From Chloroflexi bacterium 44-23 (GTDB lineage Bacteria > Chloroflexota > Anaerolineae > Anaerolineales > Anaerolineaceae), in assembly GCA_001899005.1 (NCBI GenBank), contig MKUW01000007.1:62001-126000 (forward strand): a stretch of 64,000 bases of DNA, in the 5' to 3' direction. The stretch's first letter is position 1, and each line of letters starts with the position of its first letter. A program made the position numbers and the translations under genes. Under the pieces are notes generated by a model, which was not told the DNA's origin, ran no database searches, and worked only from the letters and a program-made list of their open reading frames with translations. This document shows, piece after piece, positions 43,698-54,033 of the stretch.

Positions 43698-46261
43698 AAA
43701 ACCTGCACCTGCACTTGAGATCCTTTCGAAGTCATTTCCACTTCAATCCGTGCTGGGAATGCGTCTTTCAACTCTTCCAAATGCGTTATCACAAGGATTT
43801 TGGCAAAATTTGAGCGAACGTGATTAATGGCTTCGATTACACGTTGACGGCCTTCGGCATCCTGGCTGCCAAAACCTTCATCGATGACTAATGTCTGTAA
43901 TTTTGCTCCGGATCTTTTCGCTAACACCTGTGAGAGTGCCATGCGAATCGCGAAGTTAATCCGAAACGCTTCGCCACCCGAAAACATTTCATAAGCCCTT
44001 GTATTCCCATTTAAATCATTAATGAGAATATCAAGTGTTTCTTTTTTGTCCTGGCGTTTTTTGTCTTTGTAATCACTCTGGGTTTCAAAGCGAATGGTCA
44101 TTCCACCGTTGGTCAGGCGATCCAATAAAAGATTAGCATGTTCTTCGATTAGCGGAAGTGCTTGTTCAATCAACTGCGCCGGAATTCCGTTTTTGCCAAA
44201 AGCTTCTTTGAGCTTTTCGTAACGTGAAATGGCCAGGCGAAGATCTGATTTTTGTGCTTGATAGGAAACTTGGCTTTCTTTACGATGTTTAATGGCAACC
44301 AGTTTTTGTTTCTCGCCACCGATTTTAATATTGATCTGATTTAGTTCAATTTGAACCAGGTCCAATTGTTTTTGCAGGTTGATCAGATCGGGTATGTCAC
44401 TAAATTGCTCACGATGAATATTACGAAGACTTTCAAGTTGACTTTTTTTCTGTTCAATTTCCTCGCTGAGTTCAGAAATCTCGCGCTCCAGTTCTGCTGC
44501 CTGCATACGCAGTGGTTCGTATGTAGCCTGTGCAGTCTCGAGCTCACGCATTAAGTTCTCACTGGTTCGTAGGCGGTTTTCTTCTGTTTTTGATTGCTGA
44601 TGCTTTTGTGCATCATAGCCAATCGCCTCCATTGCTGGCAGCAAGGCAGCCACTTTTTTACGCTCATGGTTGGCATAATCTGCTTGTTTCAATTCTTTTC
44701 CGATGCTGGTCAAAAGCGGAGCTTTTTGTGAGTCCCAAATCTGGAGCAAATCCTCCACCTGTGAAAGTTGAACCTCCGTCTGGGCTTTTTTTTGTTCTAA
44801 TTGTTGCCGTTCACGATCCAGCTCAGAAAAATGTTCGATTTTATTTTTTAACTCTGTTATTTGCGTGTTGATTTCGCTTACTTCTGTTTGCAAACGGGTG
44901 ATTTCTTCTTTGCGTTGAAGGCCTTCTGTCTTGGTCAGGTTTTGGTAAGTTTCCCGGTGAGCGACTGTTAATGGCTGTTTACAGAATGGACATTCAGGGC
45001 CTGCTTTTTGAAATTCTTTCAGATGTTCCTGTAATTGATCATTTAGAAGGGTGAGTTGTTTGATAGTCTCTGTTTTTTGAATTTTCACGTTTTGAAGTGC
45101 TTCGACCTGCAATGGAAATTCCTTCTGTGATCCAAGCCGGCTCTCCAAAGCATGTAAGCGTGATTGCAGATCACTGAGATCTTTCTTCAATTGAGGATAT
45201 AGAAGGCGTTGTTTTTCTATTGTTTTTGCGTCTGACTGCAGGCTCATTAATTGTGTCTCGAGCGTTGTTTTTTGCATCACAATTGCTTGTTCCAGCTTGC
45301 TCTTTTCTTTTTCGAGAGACAAGAATTGCTCTCTTTTATCCAACCAATTTTCCAATTCCGCGCGTGTATCTTTCCAGGCTTGAAAATCTTTCTTAATTTT
45401 ATCGGCATTCTCAAGTTTGAGGTGAAGGGAAATTAGGCGTTCCTGAAGCTTTGTTTGTTTTTCTCGTTTTTGTTGAAACTGTTGACTTCGTGAAAGTAAA
45501 TCCTTTTCGAACATGCTGATTTGCTGTTCAGAGTTTTTACGGCTCTGTTCCAATTGACGGGCTTGGTCGAGAATTAATACAAGGTTTTGCTTTGTTTCCT
45601 GCTTTGCTTTTTCCGAAAGTTGTAGTTGCTCTAAGTCATGGATAATTTGGTCTTCACTGGCAATTTCGCTTTCTATTTCCTGAAGGATGCCTGTAATTTG
45701 ATTTAGTTTCATCTCTTCTTTGCGCAGGGTGACACTGACTGAATCACGGTAGCTTTCCCATACCTCCAAGCCGAGGATATTGGAAAGAATATCTTTCCTT
45801 CGGGTAGGTGTTAAATTGGCAAAAGAATCGGCTTTACCCTGTAAGAAAAAAGCGGCATTAACAAATGAATCATAATCCAGGCGCAAGATCGAGACGATTC
45901 TTTTCTGTGTTTCGGTGACTGTATGTTCCGTTAATGGCCGCCAACGATCATTTTCCAAATCGAATTTAAATAATTCCAGTACTAATGCTTTATCAATTGA
46001 TTTAAAACGCCGGAGGCGATAATTTTGATTTTCGTATTCAAAATCAAATCCAACTTCAGCTGCCTGACAATTTTGATTAATAATGGCATCACTTCTGGAA
46101 CGTGCGATTCCAAAGAGAGCCCAGGTAATTGCATCAAGAATGGATGATTTCCCCGCGCCATTTGCCCCGGAAACACAAGCTAATTGAAAATCTGTAAAAT
46201 CAATAGTAACTGCTTGTTGATAAGAAAGAAAACCCTCAATCGTTAAGCGGATAGGGATCAT
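43694..46261 (-). CDS. sbcC: Exonuclease subunit SbcC (Rad50-like ATPase)
   Basis: 855 residues. Walker A is in 'CVSGANGAGKSSILDAITWA'; long coiled coils run from about 170 to 690 with the zinc hook 'GPECPFCKQPL' in the middle; signature 'MFSGGEAFRINFAIRMALS' and Walker B 'TLVIDEGFGSQDAEG' close the ATPase. Together with SbcD it opens DNA ends and cuts hairpins. SbcD is two genes upstream in the same operon, separated by a membrane protein gene. Start overlaps that gene's stop. Confidence 0.95.
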   Translation of the reverse strand: MIPIRLTIEGFLSYQQAVTIDFTDFQLACVSGANGAGKSSILDAITWALFGIARSRSDAIINQNCQAAEVGFDFEYENQNYRLRRFKSIDKALVLELFKFDLENDRWRPLTEHTVTETQKRIVSILRLDYDSFVNAAFFLQGKADSFANLTPTRRKDILSNILGLEVWESYRDSVSVTLRKEEMKLNQITGILQEIESEIASEDQIIHDLEQLQLSEKAKQETKQNLVLILDQARQLEQSRKNSEQQISMFEKDLLSRSQQFQQKREKQTKLQERLISLHLKLENADKIKKDFQAWKDTRAELENWLDKREQFLSLEKEKSKLEQAIVMQKTTLETQLMSLQSDAKTIEKQRLLYPQLKKDLSDLQSRLHALESRLGSQKEFPLQVEALQNVKIQKTETIKQLTLLNDQLQEHLKEFQKAGPECPFCKQPLTVAHRETYQNLTKTEGLQRKEEITRLQTEVSEINTQITELKNKIEHFSELDRERQQLEQKKAQTEVQLSQVEDLLQIWDSQKAPLLTSIGKELKQADYANHERKKVAALLPAMEAIGYDAQKHQQSKTEENRLRTSENLMRELETAQATYEPLRMQAAELEREISELSEEIEQKKSQLESLRNIHREQFSDIPDLINLQKQLDLVQIELNQINIKIGGEKQKLVAIKHRKESQVSYQAQKSDLRLAISRYEKLKEAFGKNGIPAQLIEQALPLIEEHANLLLDRLTNGGMTIRFETQSDYKDKKRQDKKETLDILINDLNGNTRAYEMFSGGEAFRINFAIRMALSQVLAKRSGAKLQTLVIDEGFGSQDAEGRQRVIEAINHVRSNFAKILVITHLEELKDAFPARIEVEMTSKGSQVQVQVF

Positions 46262-47598
46262 TATTCCGCCACAGGGGCTTGACTTGTTTTTGGAGGTTTG
46301 GACGGGAGCGGGCTGACCAGCACTTTATCCACTCGCCGCCCATCCATATCGACCACTTCAAAACGCATATTTAATAATTCAAAACTCTGCCCGGTTACCG
46401 GAATGCTATCCAGCATGGTCATCACAAAACCGCCGAGAGTTTGATAACCCACCCGGTCTTCTTCCGGAAAAATGTCTATACCAAGCGAATCTTTTACTTC
46501 ATCAATGGGCAACAAACCGTCCAGGAGCCATGAACCATCTTCCCGCTGGACTGCTTGAATCTCCGAGTCTTCACCTGCGGTTGGGATCGTTCCGACAATA
46601 GCTTTGAGGACATCATAGAGAGTGACCATTCCCAGCACACCACTAAATTCATCGATGACCAATGCTGCATGGGCTCCCGCCTCTTTTAATAAATCCAATG
46701 CTTTAAGAGAAGACATACTGTCGGGAACAAACAGCGCCGGTTGTAGTAGATTAATCAAATCGGGTTGGGTACCATTGAGACTGTGACTGAGTAAATCTTT
46801 TGCGAGCAGGATGCCATGGACATTGTCCAATTGATCAGTAGCAACAGGAAAACGGTTATGTTTGGAATTAATAACCTGATCCAGAATTACCTCAAATGGC
46901 TGATCCAGATCAATCCATTCAATCTCCGTTCGCGGTGTCATGATTGAATCGATGTAACGATCACCCAAACGGAAAATTCCGCTGACCATGTCTTCTTCGG
47001 CCTCCTCAAATATGCCGGATTGGGTACCTTGTTTCATCAAGACTTTGATTTCTTCTTCAGTAATAATTGGATCATTGGAAGGTTTAACCCCTATAAGTCG
47101 TAATCCAAAATCTGTGGAAGCACTCAAGAGTTTAACGATCGGTAAAGTTAGCCAGGATAGTGCCTTCATTGGAAAGGCGATAATCAAGGCAATTTTTTCC
47201 GGGCTATTCATAGCCAGACGTTTCGGGATTAATTCGCCAATCACAAGTGAAAAGTAGGTGGTCAACAAGACAATGATAGCGAAAGCGACGCCATCACTAT
47301 AAGCTGCTAACCAATCGATTCTAGCCAATAAAACCGCCAGCTTGCTGGCCAGTTTAGCACCCCCAACTGCACCCGCTAAAATACCAATTAATGTAATGCC
47401 AATCTGGATTGTAGATAAAAAGTGATTGGGTTTTTCTGAGATTTTGAGGATTGTCGCCGCGGATTTGTTGCCTTCTTTTGCCAATTGTTGTAAGCGGACT
47501 TTTCTTGAGGATACCAGAGCAATTTCTGACATTGCAAATATACCGTTTATGATCAGCAGCAAAAAAATTAATAATATTTGTATTAGTGACTCGTCCAT
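46261..47598 (-). CDS. CNNM/CorC-HlyC family membrane protein (DUF21, CBS pair, CorC_HlyC)
   Basis: About 445 residues. DUF21 with several membrane helices ('LIQILLIFLLLIINGIFAM', 'FLSTIQIGITLIGILAG'), then two CBS domains ('IMTPRTEIEWIDLDQ' and 'SSLKALDLLKEAGAHAALVI') and a C-terminal CorC_HlyC domain ('EDRVGYQTLGGFVMTML'). Relatives extrude or sense Mg2+/Co2+. ATG 47598 lacks ideal spacing to AGGAG; a TTG at 47610 is possible and would overlap sbcD. It lies between sbcD and sbcC, an uncommon position. Confidence 0.9.
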   Translation of the reverse strand: MDESLIQILLIFLLLIINGIFAMSEIALVSSRKVRLQQLAKEGNKSAATILKISEKPNHFLSTIQIGITLIGILAGAVGGAKLASKLAVLLARIDWLAAYSDGVAFAIIVLLTTYFSLVIGELIPKRLAMNSPEKIALIIAFPMKALSWLTLPIVKLLSASTDFGLRLIGVKPSNDPIITEEEIKVLMKQGTQSGIFEEAEEDMVSGIFRLGDRYIDSIMTPRTEIEWIDLDQPFEVILDQVINSKHNRFPVATDQLDNVHGILLAKDLLSHSLNGTQPDLINLLQPALFVPDSMSSLKALDLLKEAGAHAALVIDEFSGVLGMVTLYDVLKAIVGTIPTAGEDSEIQAVQREDGSWLLDGLLPIDEVKDSLGIDIFPEEDRVGYQTLGGFVMTMLDSIPVTGQSFELLNMRFEVVDMDGRRVDKVLVSPLPSKPPKTSQAPVAE

Positions 47599-47606
47599 AT
47601 CTCCTA

Positions 47607-48893
47607 TCAAGAACCAACTTCCGAATTGTATTGATTCCTTTCATTATAAATGATTTCCGTGGCCATATCCTTTAATATCTCTACTTCCTCAGGTTGAACT
47701 CCACTCGAATACAGATACCTATCCAATAATTCGAGTGGTTCCATTTCACTGACCGATTCTTCATCACCTAAACGTAAGCGTACATTGGCAATTGGTTTGT
47801 GAATGATATGCGCTTCGAGCGCATTCTCATAGTGCCGGTGTATCCAGCCAGTATCTATCAAAGCCTCCCACTCGCGTGGATAATATATCGTCAGTCTGGC
47901 AACTGAATCGCTGATTTCTTCCTGGTCCGGAAGATGTTCCTTGATATAGGCCATTACTTCTTCATGATTTGGTGTCACCCCGTCATTTCTTAAGTCAGCC
48001 AGTTTTCTCAAATCAATTATGTTGTCGATAAATATGCGGCCATGCAGAGGTACCCATTGCAAATTGGCTTTACCTTTTTCCAAGTCAACAATTACAAAAT
48101 ACTTCTGATCTTCGATCTCTCCGAAGTCGATCCGCTCAATTGATCCGGGGTAGACAACCGGAGGGTGATAACCCTCATTGAGATTTTGCGGTTTGTGGAT
48201 ATGGCCAAGCGCTACATAATCCAGTTGAGAGTTCTTAACCAGGCTGCCTGGTAATGTATAGTCTTTGCCTAACAAGATATTACGTTCCCCCCCGTAAACT
48301 GCACCTTGAACGGAGGCATGGGCGGTTAGCACCAGAGGCAGCAAAGCATCTGAATTCTGTATAAATTGCTGGACCAGGCCGGTGATTAAGTCTTCCAATT
48401 CCTCATTTAAATCTTCCTGGTCAAGGGTTGAGTTTTCTCTTAGTGCCAAATAATTGCTTTTCGATATCCACGGCAGGGCAATGACCTGAATAGGCAGGCC
48501 ATTCAAATCATCGGGGGTAAGAAATCTTGGAGTATCGATGACATGGATGTTGGCAATTGAGAAGGTATCATATTCCTGCATGGCATGTGCCCGTCCAAAA
48601 GCAGGCGAATAATCGTGATTTCCAACCAGCAAGATTACCGGAATCCCTGCCTTAGAAAGCTGCATCATGCGCTTACCCCACTCTTTTTGATAGGTGGGTG
48701 CCGGTGAGCGATCGCGATAGGCATCGCCAGCAAAAATTACCAGGTCGACTGGAGTTTCTATGGCGCAATCGACGATAGTATCCAGTGCTTTTAGAAAATC
48801 CAAAATACGGTATGGCAGTCCGCTGGCAGGATCGCGCTTGCCATGAATGGCAAGGTCAATATGTGCATCCGAAAAATGAAGGATTTTAACCAT
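47607..48893 (-). CDS. sbcD: Exonuclease subunit SbcD (Mre11-like)
   Basis: About 428 residues. The metallophosphoesterase motifs are 'ILHFSDAHIDLAIHG', 'LVIFAGDAYRDRS', 'ILLVGNHDYS', 'VLTAHASVQG' and 'YVALGHIHKPQ', all metal ligands of the nuclease. With SbcC it forms the Mre11-Rad50-like complex. ATG 48893 is preferred to a TTG nine bases earlier. 13 bases separate it from the C39-like gene. Confidence 0.93.
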   Translation of the reverse strand: MVKILHFSDAHIDLAIHGKRDPASGLPYRILDFLKALDTIVDCAIETPVDLVIFAGDAYRDRSPAPTYQKEWGKRMMQLSKAGIPVILLVGNHDYSPAFGRAHAMQEYDTFSIANIHVIDTPRFLTPDDLNGLPIQVIALPWISKSNYLALRENSTLDQEDLNEELEDLITGLVQQFIQNSDALLPLVLTAHASVQGAVYGGERNILLGKDYTLPGSLVKNSQLDYVALGHIHKPQNLNEGYHPPVVYPGSIERIDFGEIEDQKYFVIVDLEKGKANLQWVPLHGRIFIDNIIDLRKLADLRNDGVTPNHEEVMAYIKEHLPDQEEISDSVARLTIYYPREWEALIDTGWIHRHYENALEAHIIHKPIANVRLRLGDEESVSEMEPLELLDRYLYSSGVQPEEVEILKDMATEIIYNERNQYNSEVGS

Positions 48894-48906
48894 TTTTTCC
48901 AATCTT

Positions 48907-50196
48907 TTATTGGGTCACACCCAATTGTTGCATTAGGGCTACGCTTGGTCCAAAGCCTGGGTGGTATTCAAGCGAGGTGTAGAGATCGGAAAGTGCTTTC
49001 TGATTTTCTCCCAGGGCAACAAATGCCAGCGCTCGCCAATAAAAACTTTCTTCAAGGTATGGTTCGTTGGCCGCATCAATCGTCAGGCTGGCGAGTTTAA
49101 TCACATCCTGATAACGGCCGGAATAATAGTAGGCAAAATATGGGCCGGTTTGATACCAGACAATTCGCCACGGTCGCTGTGAATCAGGAAGTTGGGCATA
49201 TAACTGAAAAGCAAAATCATAGGATTCTGCAGCGCCAATAAAATCTTGAAGCTGAACCTGACTGGTACCGCGATTAAACCAGGCAAAAAACAACTCATTT
49301 CCACTGGAAGAGCTGATCTCTGCATTCGCACGCTCGTAGGCAATCAGATTGGCTTGCTGATCATCTGCCAATTGACCGAGGAGCCTGACAACCTGATCCT
49401 GTTTTTCAACCGGATAAATGAGGATAAATGCATAATTAAATGAACGCCATTGCTTGTCTAGTTCGTTATAATCAATTGGGTAATCGGGGCTGAAATACGA
49501 ATCCTGGGTAATAAATTGGGCGCGCGAATCATCATAACCGTTTAGAACAGCATAATGGCCCATCCAACTTAATTTTCCTGAGAGGTCCTTAATGAAAACA
49601 CCTTTTTCAACCAGCACCGGGAAACCGTTGGCAATCAGTCTTTTTAGTAGATTTAGATCACCCCCTGAACGGACAACTGCTTGTAAATTGGTGTTTTCCA
49701 ATACGTAATCGGCCATCTCATAAAGCATAACATTTTTGTCTTTTTCATAAGGTTTTAGAACACGACCGGTATCCAGGCGGTCACCATCCCAGCCCCAATA
49801 AGAAAGCTGCATAGCCAGATTGGCAGGTGCGCAATAATTCCACAGGCCATGTTGGTCCTGATACTTTATCCCTTCCAGTTTTATCGAAGCCGGCAACGCA
49901 GTTGGCACGAAAGTAGGTGTGGCTGTAATTTGAGTTTCTGATTGTTGGATTTGAGGGGTATTGGTTGGCAAAGTGGTAGCTGTAGCTGTTGGATTCGAGT
50001 TTCCCAGGGGCGTAGAGACCGGGATAAAGACTGCTTCTTCCGGTGGATTTAAAGCATAATCCAAACGCACCTTATATTCATCAGCTTTCCATAAAATTCT
50101 TTCACGAATTGATGGAATCGAAAATGCTGCGATGATACCTAAAAATAGAACGATCAAAACGCCAAGGAAGATCATCAAGACTCGTCGCTGTTTCAT
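48907..50196 (-). CDS. Membrane-anchored C39-like peptidase with TPR-like region
   Basis: 429 residues. One N-terminal membrane helix ('VLMIFLGVLIVLFLGIIAA'), a Thr/Pro linker ('TATATTLPTNTPQ'), then a papain-like C39_2-type domain with Cys in 'WNYCAPANLAMQLSYWGW', His in 'MGHYAVLNGYDDS' and 'FITQDSY'. The C-terminal 120 residues have helical repeats ('YYSGRYQDVIKLASLTI', 'YWRALAFVALGENQKAL') like TPRs. It faces outward and may cut or bind peptides. First gene of a six-gene operon with sbcD, the CBS protein, sbcC and two glycosyltransferases. Confidence 0.85.
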   Translation of the reverse strand: MKQRRVLMIFLGVLIVLFLGIIAAFSIPSIRERILWKADEYKVRLDYALNPPEEAVFIPVSTPLGNSNPTATATTLPTNTPQIQQSETQITATPTFVPTALPASIKLEGIKYQDQHGLWNYCAPANLAMQLSYWGWDGDRLDTGRVLKPYEKDKNVMLYEMADYVLENTNLQAVVRSGGDLNLLKRLIANGFPVLVEKGVFIKDLSGKLSWMGHYAVLNGYDDSRAQFITQDSYFSPDYPIDYNELDKQWRSFNYAFILIYPVEKQDQVVRLLGQLADDQQANLIAYERANAEISSSSGNELFFAWFNRGTSQVQLQDFIGAAESYDFAFQLYAQLPDSQRPWRIVWYQTGPYFAYYYSGRYQDVIKLASLTIDAANEPYLEESFYWRALAFVALGENQKALSDLYTSLEYHPGFGPSVALMQQLGVTQ

Positions 50197-50408
50197 ATGC
50201 CGATTATATCACTGTGAAAAAATTAGGAAAATCAGAGAAAACGAAATCAAATAAAGGTAAGCTTTAAGTTTGGTTGAGACAATGTGCAAGCTTTTTTGAA
50301 TTAAAAGCTTGTATAGAAAATGGGTTTGATGGTATCTTTATTTGAAGCAAAAAAATACCTAACACGTTTTAGCTGACGAATCTAGACAACGTAATACAAG
50401 AAAGAATT

Positions 50409-52598
50409 ATGATGGAAAAAATTCGAAAAAAAAACCCAATGCCATTTAATCTTCCGCGCCGCTTACAACGAATGGGTGATCTAACCTACAACCTGTGGTG
50501 GGTTTGGAACCTCGATGCTCAAAGTTTATTTAAATATATCGATAATTTATTGTGGGATGAGGTTAATCATAACCCAATCCTGTTCCTTCAACAGGTTCAG
50601 CGGCCTTTGTTAAATAAAGCCGTTCAGGATCTCTATTTCCTCGAAAAGTTGGATGCTGTTGTTGAAAAATTTGATACTTATTTGGCTGCAAAAGAGACCT
50701 GGTTTAAAACTACTTACCCTGATCTTGAAGACGAATTGATCGCTTATTTTTCATTTGAATTTGGGTTGCATGAAAGTCTGCCCGTGTATGCCGGCGGTTT
50801 GGGAATTTTATCTGGAGATCATCTGAAAACTGCCAGTGATTTGGGAATGCCTCTGGTTGGGGTTGGCTTTATTTATAAAGAAGGTTATTTCATGCAGTCA
50901 ATTTCTGAAGATGGGTGGCAGGATACGCGAAATTATTATCTCAATTTTGACGAAATTCCTGTTATTCCGTTACTGGATGAAAATGGCAAGCCGGTTATGA
51001 CCAGTGTTGACTTACCCGGACGGACGGTGTTTGCCCGTATTTGGCAGGTAAATGTTGGTCGTGTGGAATTGTACTTATTGGATTCAGACCTGGAAGAAAA
51101 TTCTCCAAACGACAGGCAGCTCACCTCCCGTTTGTACAGTAATGATCTGGACGTGCGTATATCACAAGAAATCTTGTTGGGTATCGGTGGTGTACGTGCA
51201 CTACGCTTGATGGGACTAAAGCCGAAGGTTTGGCACATGAACGAAGGGCACTCTGCTTTTCTAGCGCTCGAACGAATATCAGAAATAATCGCTGCCGGAA
51301 AAACCTTCGATGAGGCTGCAGAAATTGTGAAGGAGAATAATGTCTTTACCACCCACACACCGGTTCCGGCGGGGAATGACCAATTCCCGATCTGGTTAAT
51401 TGACAAGTATTTTGCACAAACCTGGCCTAAATTAAATATATCCAGAGATCAATTCATTGATCTGGGAAGACAGGCGCAATCCTGGGGCGATTCGTTTGTA
51501 ATGCCTGTGCTGGCGTTAAAACTCTCCAACCAACGCAATGCTGTTTCAAAACTGCATGGTGAAGTATCGCGTGGAATGTGGCAATGGCTTTGGCCTGGTG
51601 TCAGTAAAGAAAATGTACCCATTACTCACATTACAAATGGAATTCACACTGGTACCTGGATTGGACGCCAGATGAACGATTTATTTAAGAAATACCTGGG
51701 ATCCGATTGGCAAGATCGCGCTGATGATGTTGAAATGTGGAACAATTTGGATTTGATCCCAGATCATGAGTTGTGGGCTGTCCGCAAACACCTGAAAAGA
51801 AAACTAACTATTTTTTGTAATGAGCGTGCTCGTAAAATGTGGAAGAGTGGAAATTACCATCCCATTCAGGTCGTGGCAAGTGGCGTGTTAATGGAGCCTT
51901 ATTCGCTCACGATTGGGTTTGCGCGCCGTTTTGCAACCTATAAAAGGGCAAACCTGATACTCAACGATTATGAAAGATTGTTAAAAATTGTGACCAATGA
52001 ACGCATGCCCGTGCAGATAATTTTTGCAGGGAAAGCGCACCCCGCCGATGAACCTGGCAAATTACTCATTCAACAGGTTTACCGGGCAGTAAAAGACGCC
52101 AGGATGGGAGGGCGTTTAATCTTTTTGGAAGATTATGATATGAATGTTGCCAGATTGATGGTGCAAGGAGTCGATATTTGGTTGAACACACCCCGACGCC
52201 CGAATGAAGCTTCCGGAACCTCAGGTATGAAGGCTGCACTGAACGGTGGCATTAACTTCTCAATACTGGATGGCTGGTGGCGGGAAGGCTATAACGGCAA
52301 AAACGGCTGGCCAATTGGCGATCATGTTGATTTCCAGGATACCTACCAGCAGGATCAAATCGAATCACGAGAACTATATGAAACTCTGGAAAATGAGATT
52401 ATTCCACTCTACTACCAATCAAGATCAGCAGATAATCTGCCCAATGAATGGATCGCAATGGTTAAGGAATCAATCCGTTCTAATGCTCCCTTATTCTCTA
52501 CGCAAAGGATGGTAAAAGAATATATGAAGATGCTTTACCTGCCAGCAACTGAAAATATAATTGAGAATAAACCAGTGAAAACAAAAAAGGGAGGCTAA
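50409..52598 (+). CDS. glgP: Alpha-glucan (glycogen/maltodextrin) phosphorylase
   Basis: 729 residues, the length of the short bacterial/archaeal alpha-glucan phosphorylases. 'YFSFEFGLHESLPVYAGGLG' marks the N-terminal domain; 'WHMNEGHSAFLALERI' and 'TTHTPVPAGND' line the active site; the PLP-binding Lys608 is in 'NEASGTSGMKAALNGG'. It splits alpha-1,4 glucans with phosphate to give glucose-1-phosphate. ATGs at 50409 and 50412 are both possible. No other glycogen gene is seen here; the next gene is convergent. Confidence 0.95.
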   Translation: MMEKIRKKNPMPFNLPRRLQRMGDLTYNLWWVWNLDAQSLFKYIDNLLWDEVNHNPILFLQQVQRPLLNKAVQDLYFLEKLDAVVEKFDTYLAAKETWFKTTYPDLEDELIAYFSFEFGLHESLPVYAGGLGILSGDHLKTASDLGMPLVGVGFIYKEGYFMQSISEDGWQDTRNYYLNFDEIPVIPLLDENGKPVMTSVDLPGRTVFARIWQVNVGRVELYLLDSDLEENSPNDRQLTSRLYSNDLDVRISQEILLGIGGVRALRLMGLKPKVWHMNEGHSAFLALERISEIIAAGKTFDEAAEIVKENNVFTTHTPVPAGNDQFPIWLIDKYFAQTWPKLNISRDQFIDLGRQAQSWGDSFVMPVLALKLSNQRNAVSKLHGEVSRGMWQWLWPGVSKENVPITHITNGIHTGTWIGRQMNDLFKKYLGSDWQDRADDVEMWNNLDLIPDHELWAVRKHLKRKLTIFCNERARKMWKSGNYHPIQVVASGVLMEPYSLTIGFARRFATYKRANLILNDYERLLKIVTNERMPVQIIFAGKAHPADEPGKLLIQQVYRAVKDARMGGRLIFLEDYDMNVARLMVQGVDIWLNTPRRPNEASGTSGMKAALNGGINFSILDGWWREGYNGKNGWPIGDHVDFQDTYQQDQIESRELYETLENEIIPLYYQSRSADNLPNEWIAMVKESIRSNAPLFSTQRMVKEYMKMLYLPATENIIENKPVKTKKGG

Positions 52599-52609
52599 GA
52601 CCGCCTCCC
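52583..52609 (-). terminator. Terminator of nfeD gene inside the end of glgP
   Basis: GGGAGGC (52589-52595) pairs with GCCTCCC (52603-52609). On the minus strand the stem is followed by TTTTTTG, so it serves the convergent nfeD gene; it overlaps the glgP stop. Confidence 0.65.
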
Positions 52610-52707
52610 AGGTATTTCGATAGAGATAAATATAATAAATTGGGACTTCGTACCCGACCATTTAGAAAGAAAACGAATGACTGAATCTGATTGTGTTGTC
52701 AGTCGAT

Positions 52708-54033
52708 TCAATCGATCAGATTGCGTCTCTTAACGATCACTTTATTTCCTTGATAGCCTGTTATTTCGACCCATTCGCCTTCAATAATCCTACTGTTATC
52801 GATCGACATTGCACCCCATAGTTCACCGGCAGCCTGAATATTGCCGATTGGATCTAAGGTGGTGACAACATACCCATGCTTGCCAACTAAAGCGCCCATC
52901 CCTGTTTGTACTGGTTTGCGCATGGCTCGTATGGCGAAAGATAAGACCACAAAAATCCCGATCGATAGCAGTACGCCGGTTGTAATTACAAGCGGAACTG
53001 ACACGCGCGGAAATCCGGGTGCATCAATAGAATTGAAGAGCACAAGAGTTCCAACAATAAACGCAACCGCACCGGCTGCAGATAACGCGCCATGCGTGAC
53101 AGCTTTGATTTCCAATACGAATAAAACAAATGCGACCATAATAAAAAGAATCCCGAACCAATTTACCGGTAAGACGCCCATCCCATAAATGGCAAGTATG
53201 AGACAGACCGCACCAATGAAACCAGCCACCCAGCCACCAGGATTTGAAAGTTCGATAAATATAGCCTGGACACCAATGGTTAAGAGCAAGAAAAGAATAT
53301 TGGGGTTGGTGAGTAATTGCAAGAGTTGCTCAATAAAACTCATTTCCAACTCAACAACATTGACATTCTGGGTATGTAAAATTACGGATTCATCCAGTAC
53401 TTTGACCTGCCTGCCATCAATTTGTTCTAAGAGATCTGGAAGATTGGATGCTATGATGTCAATCAAGCCTGCGCTTAGAGCCTCATTCGCTGAGGCTGCC
53501 TTCGCATTTTCAACCGTGGCTTCGGCTAATTCAATTGCCTGCTCGCCGCGATCAGCAGCCAGTGTCCGAACTGTTGCGCGGAGAATTTCTTTTTCTTTAC
53601 GTTCAATTGTTTCCCCCAGGTCTTCTCCCTGCCCTCCCACAGGGCTGGCAGCACCGATCGTAGTTTCAGGTGCCATGGCCGCCAGATGACCGGCCAGGGT
53701 AATGAATGTACCTGCACTCCCGGCCATTGCACCGCTTGGGGAGACATACACAACCACCGGAACGGAGCTCTGTCTAATTTTCTGAACGATCCGGTTCATC
53801 AGATCAATACTGCCACCTGGTGTATTTAGTTGAATTATTAACAACTCAGCATCTTGCTGCAAAGCAGCATTAACGCCGCGGTCGATAAACCCTACCAGGG
53901 AAGGTGTTAGCGGCCCATCTACCTGAATTGTGATCACTTTACGGACAACACTTTGACCGATTGCGGTTTGTACCTGCGAAAAGAAAACCAGCAGGACTAC
54001 AACAAAGGTCAAAAGAATTGTTTTATTACGCAT
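52708..54033 (-). CDS. nfeD: NfeD family protein (ClpP-like membrane protease plus NfeD domain)
   Basis: 441 residues. A signal sequence, then a ClpP/SppA-like serine protease domain ('VYVSPSGAMAGSAGTFITLA' with the nucleophile Ser, 'APETTIGAASPVGG', and a Lys-rich 'ERKEKEILRATV' stretch), four to five membrane helices, and a C-terminal OB-fold NfeD domain ('GKHGYVVTTLDPIGNIQAAG'). Partners are often stomatin-like proteins; none is beside it. Probably membrane-protein quality control. Confidence 0.92.
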   Translation of the reverse strand: MRNKTILLTFVVVLLVFFSQVQTAIGQSVVRKVITIQVDGPLTPSLVGFIDRGVNAALQQDAELLIIQLNTPGGSIDLMNRIVQKIRQSSVPVVVYVSPSGAMAGSAGTFITLAGHLAAMAPETTIGAASPVGGQGEDLGETIERKEKEILRATVRTLAADRGEQAIELAEATVENAKAASANEALSAGLIDIIASNLPDLLEQIDGRQVKVLDESVILHTQNVNVVELEMSFIEQLLQLLTNPNILFLLLTIGVQAIFIELSNPGGWVAGFIGAVCLILAIYGMGVLPVNWFGILFIMVAFVLFVLEIKAVTHGALSAAGAVAFIVGTLVLFNSIDAPGFPRVSVPLVITTGVLLSIGIFVVLSFAIRAMRKPVQTGMGALVGKHGYVVTTLDPIGNIQAAGELWGAMSIDNSRIIEGEWVEITGYQGNKVIVKRRNLID

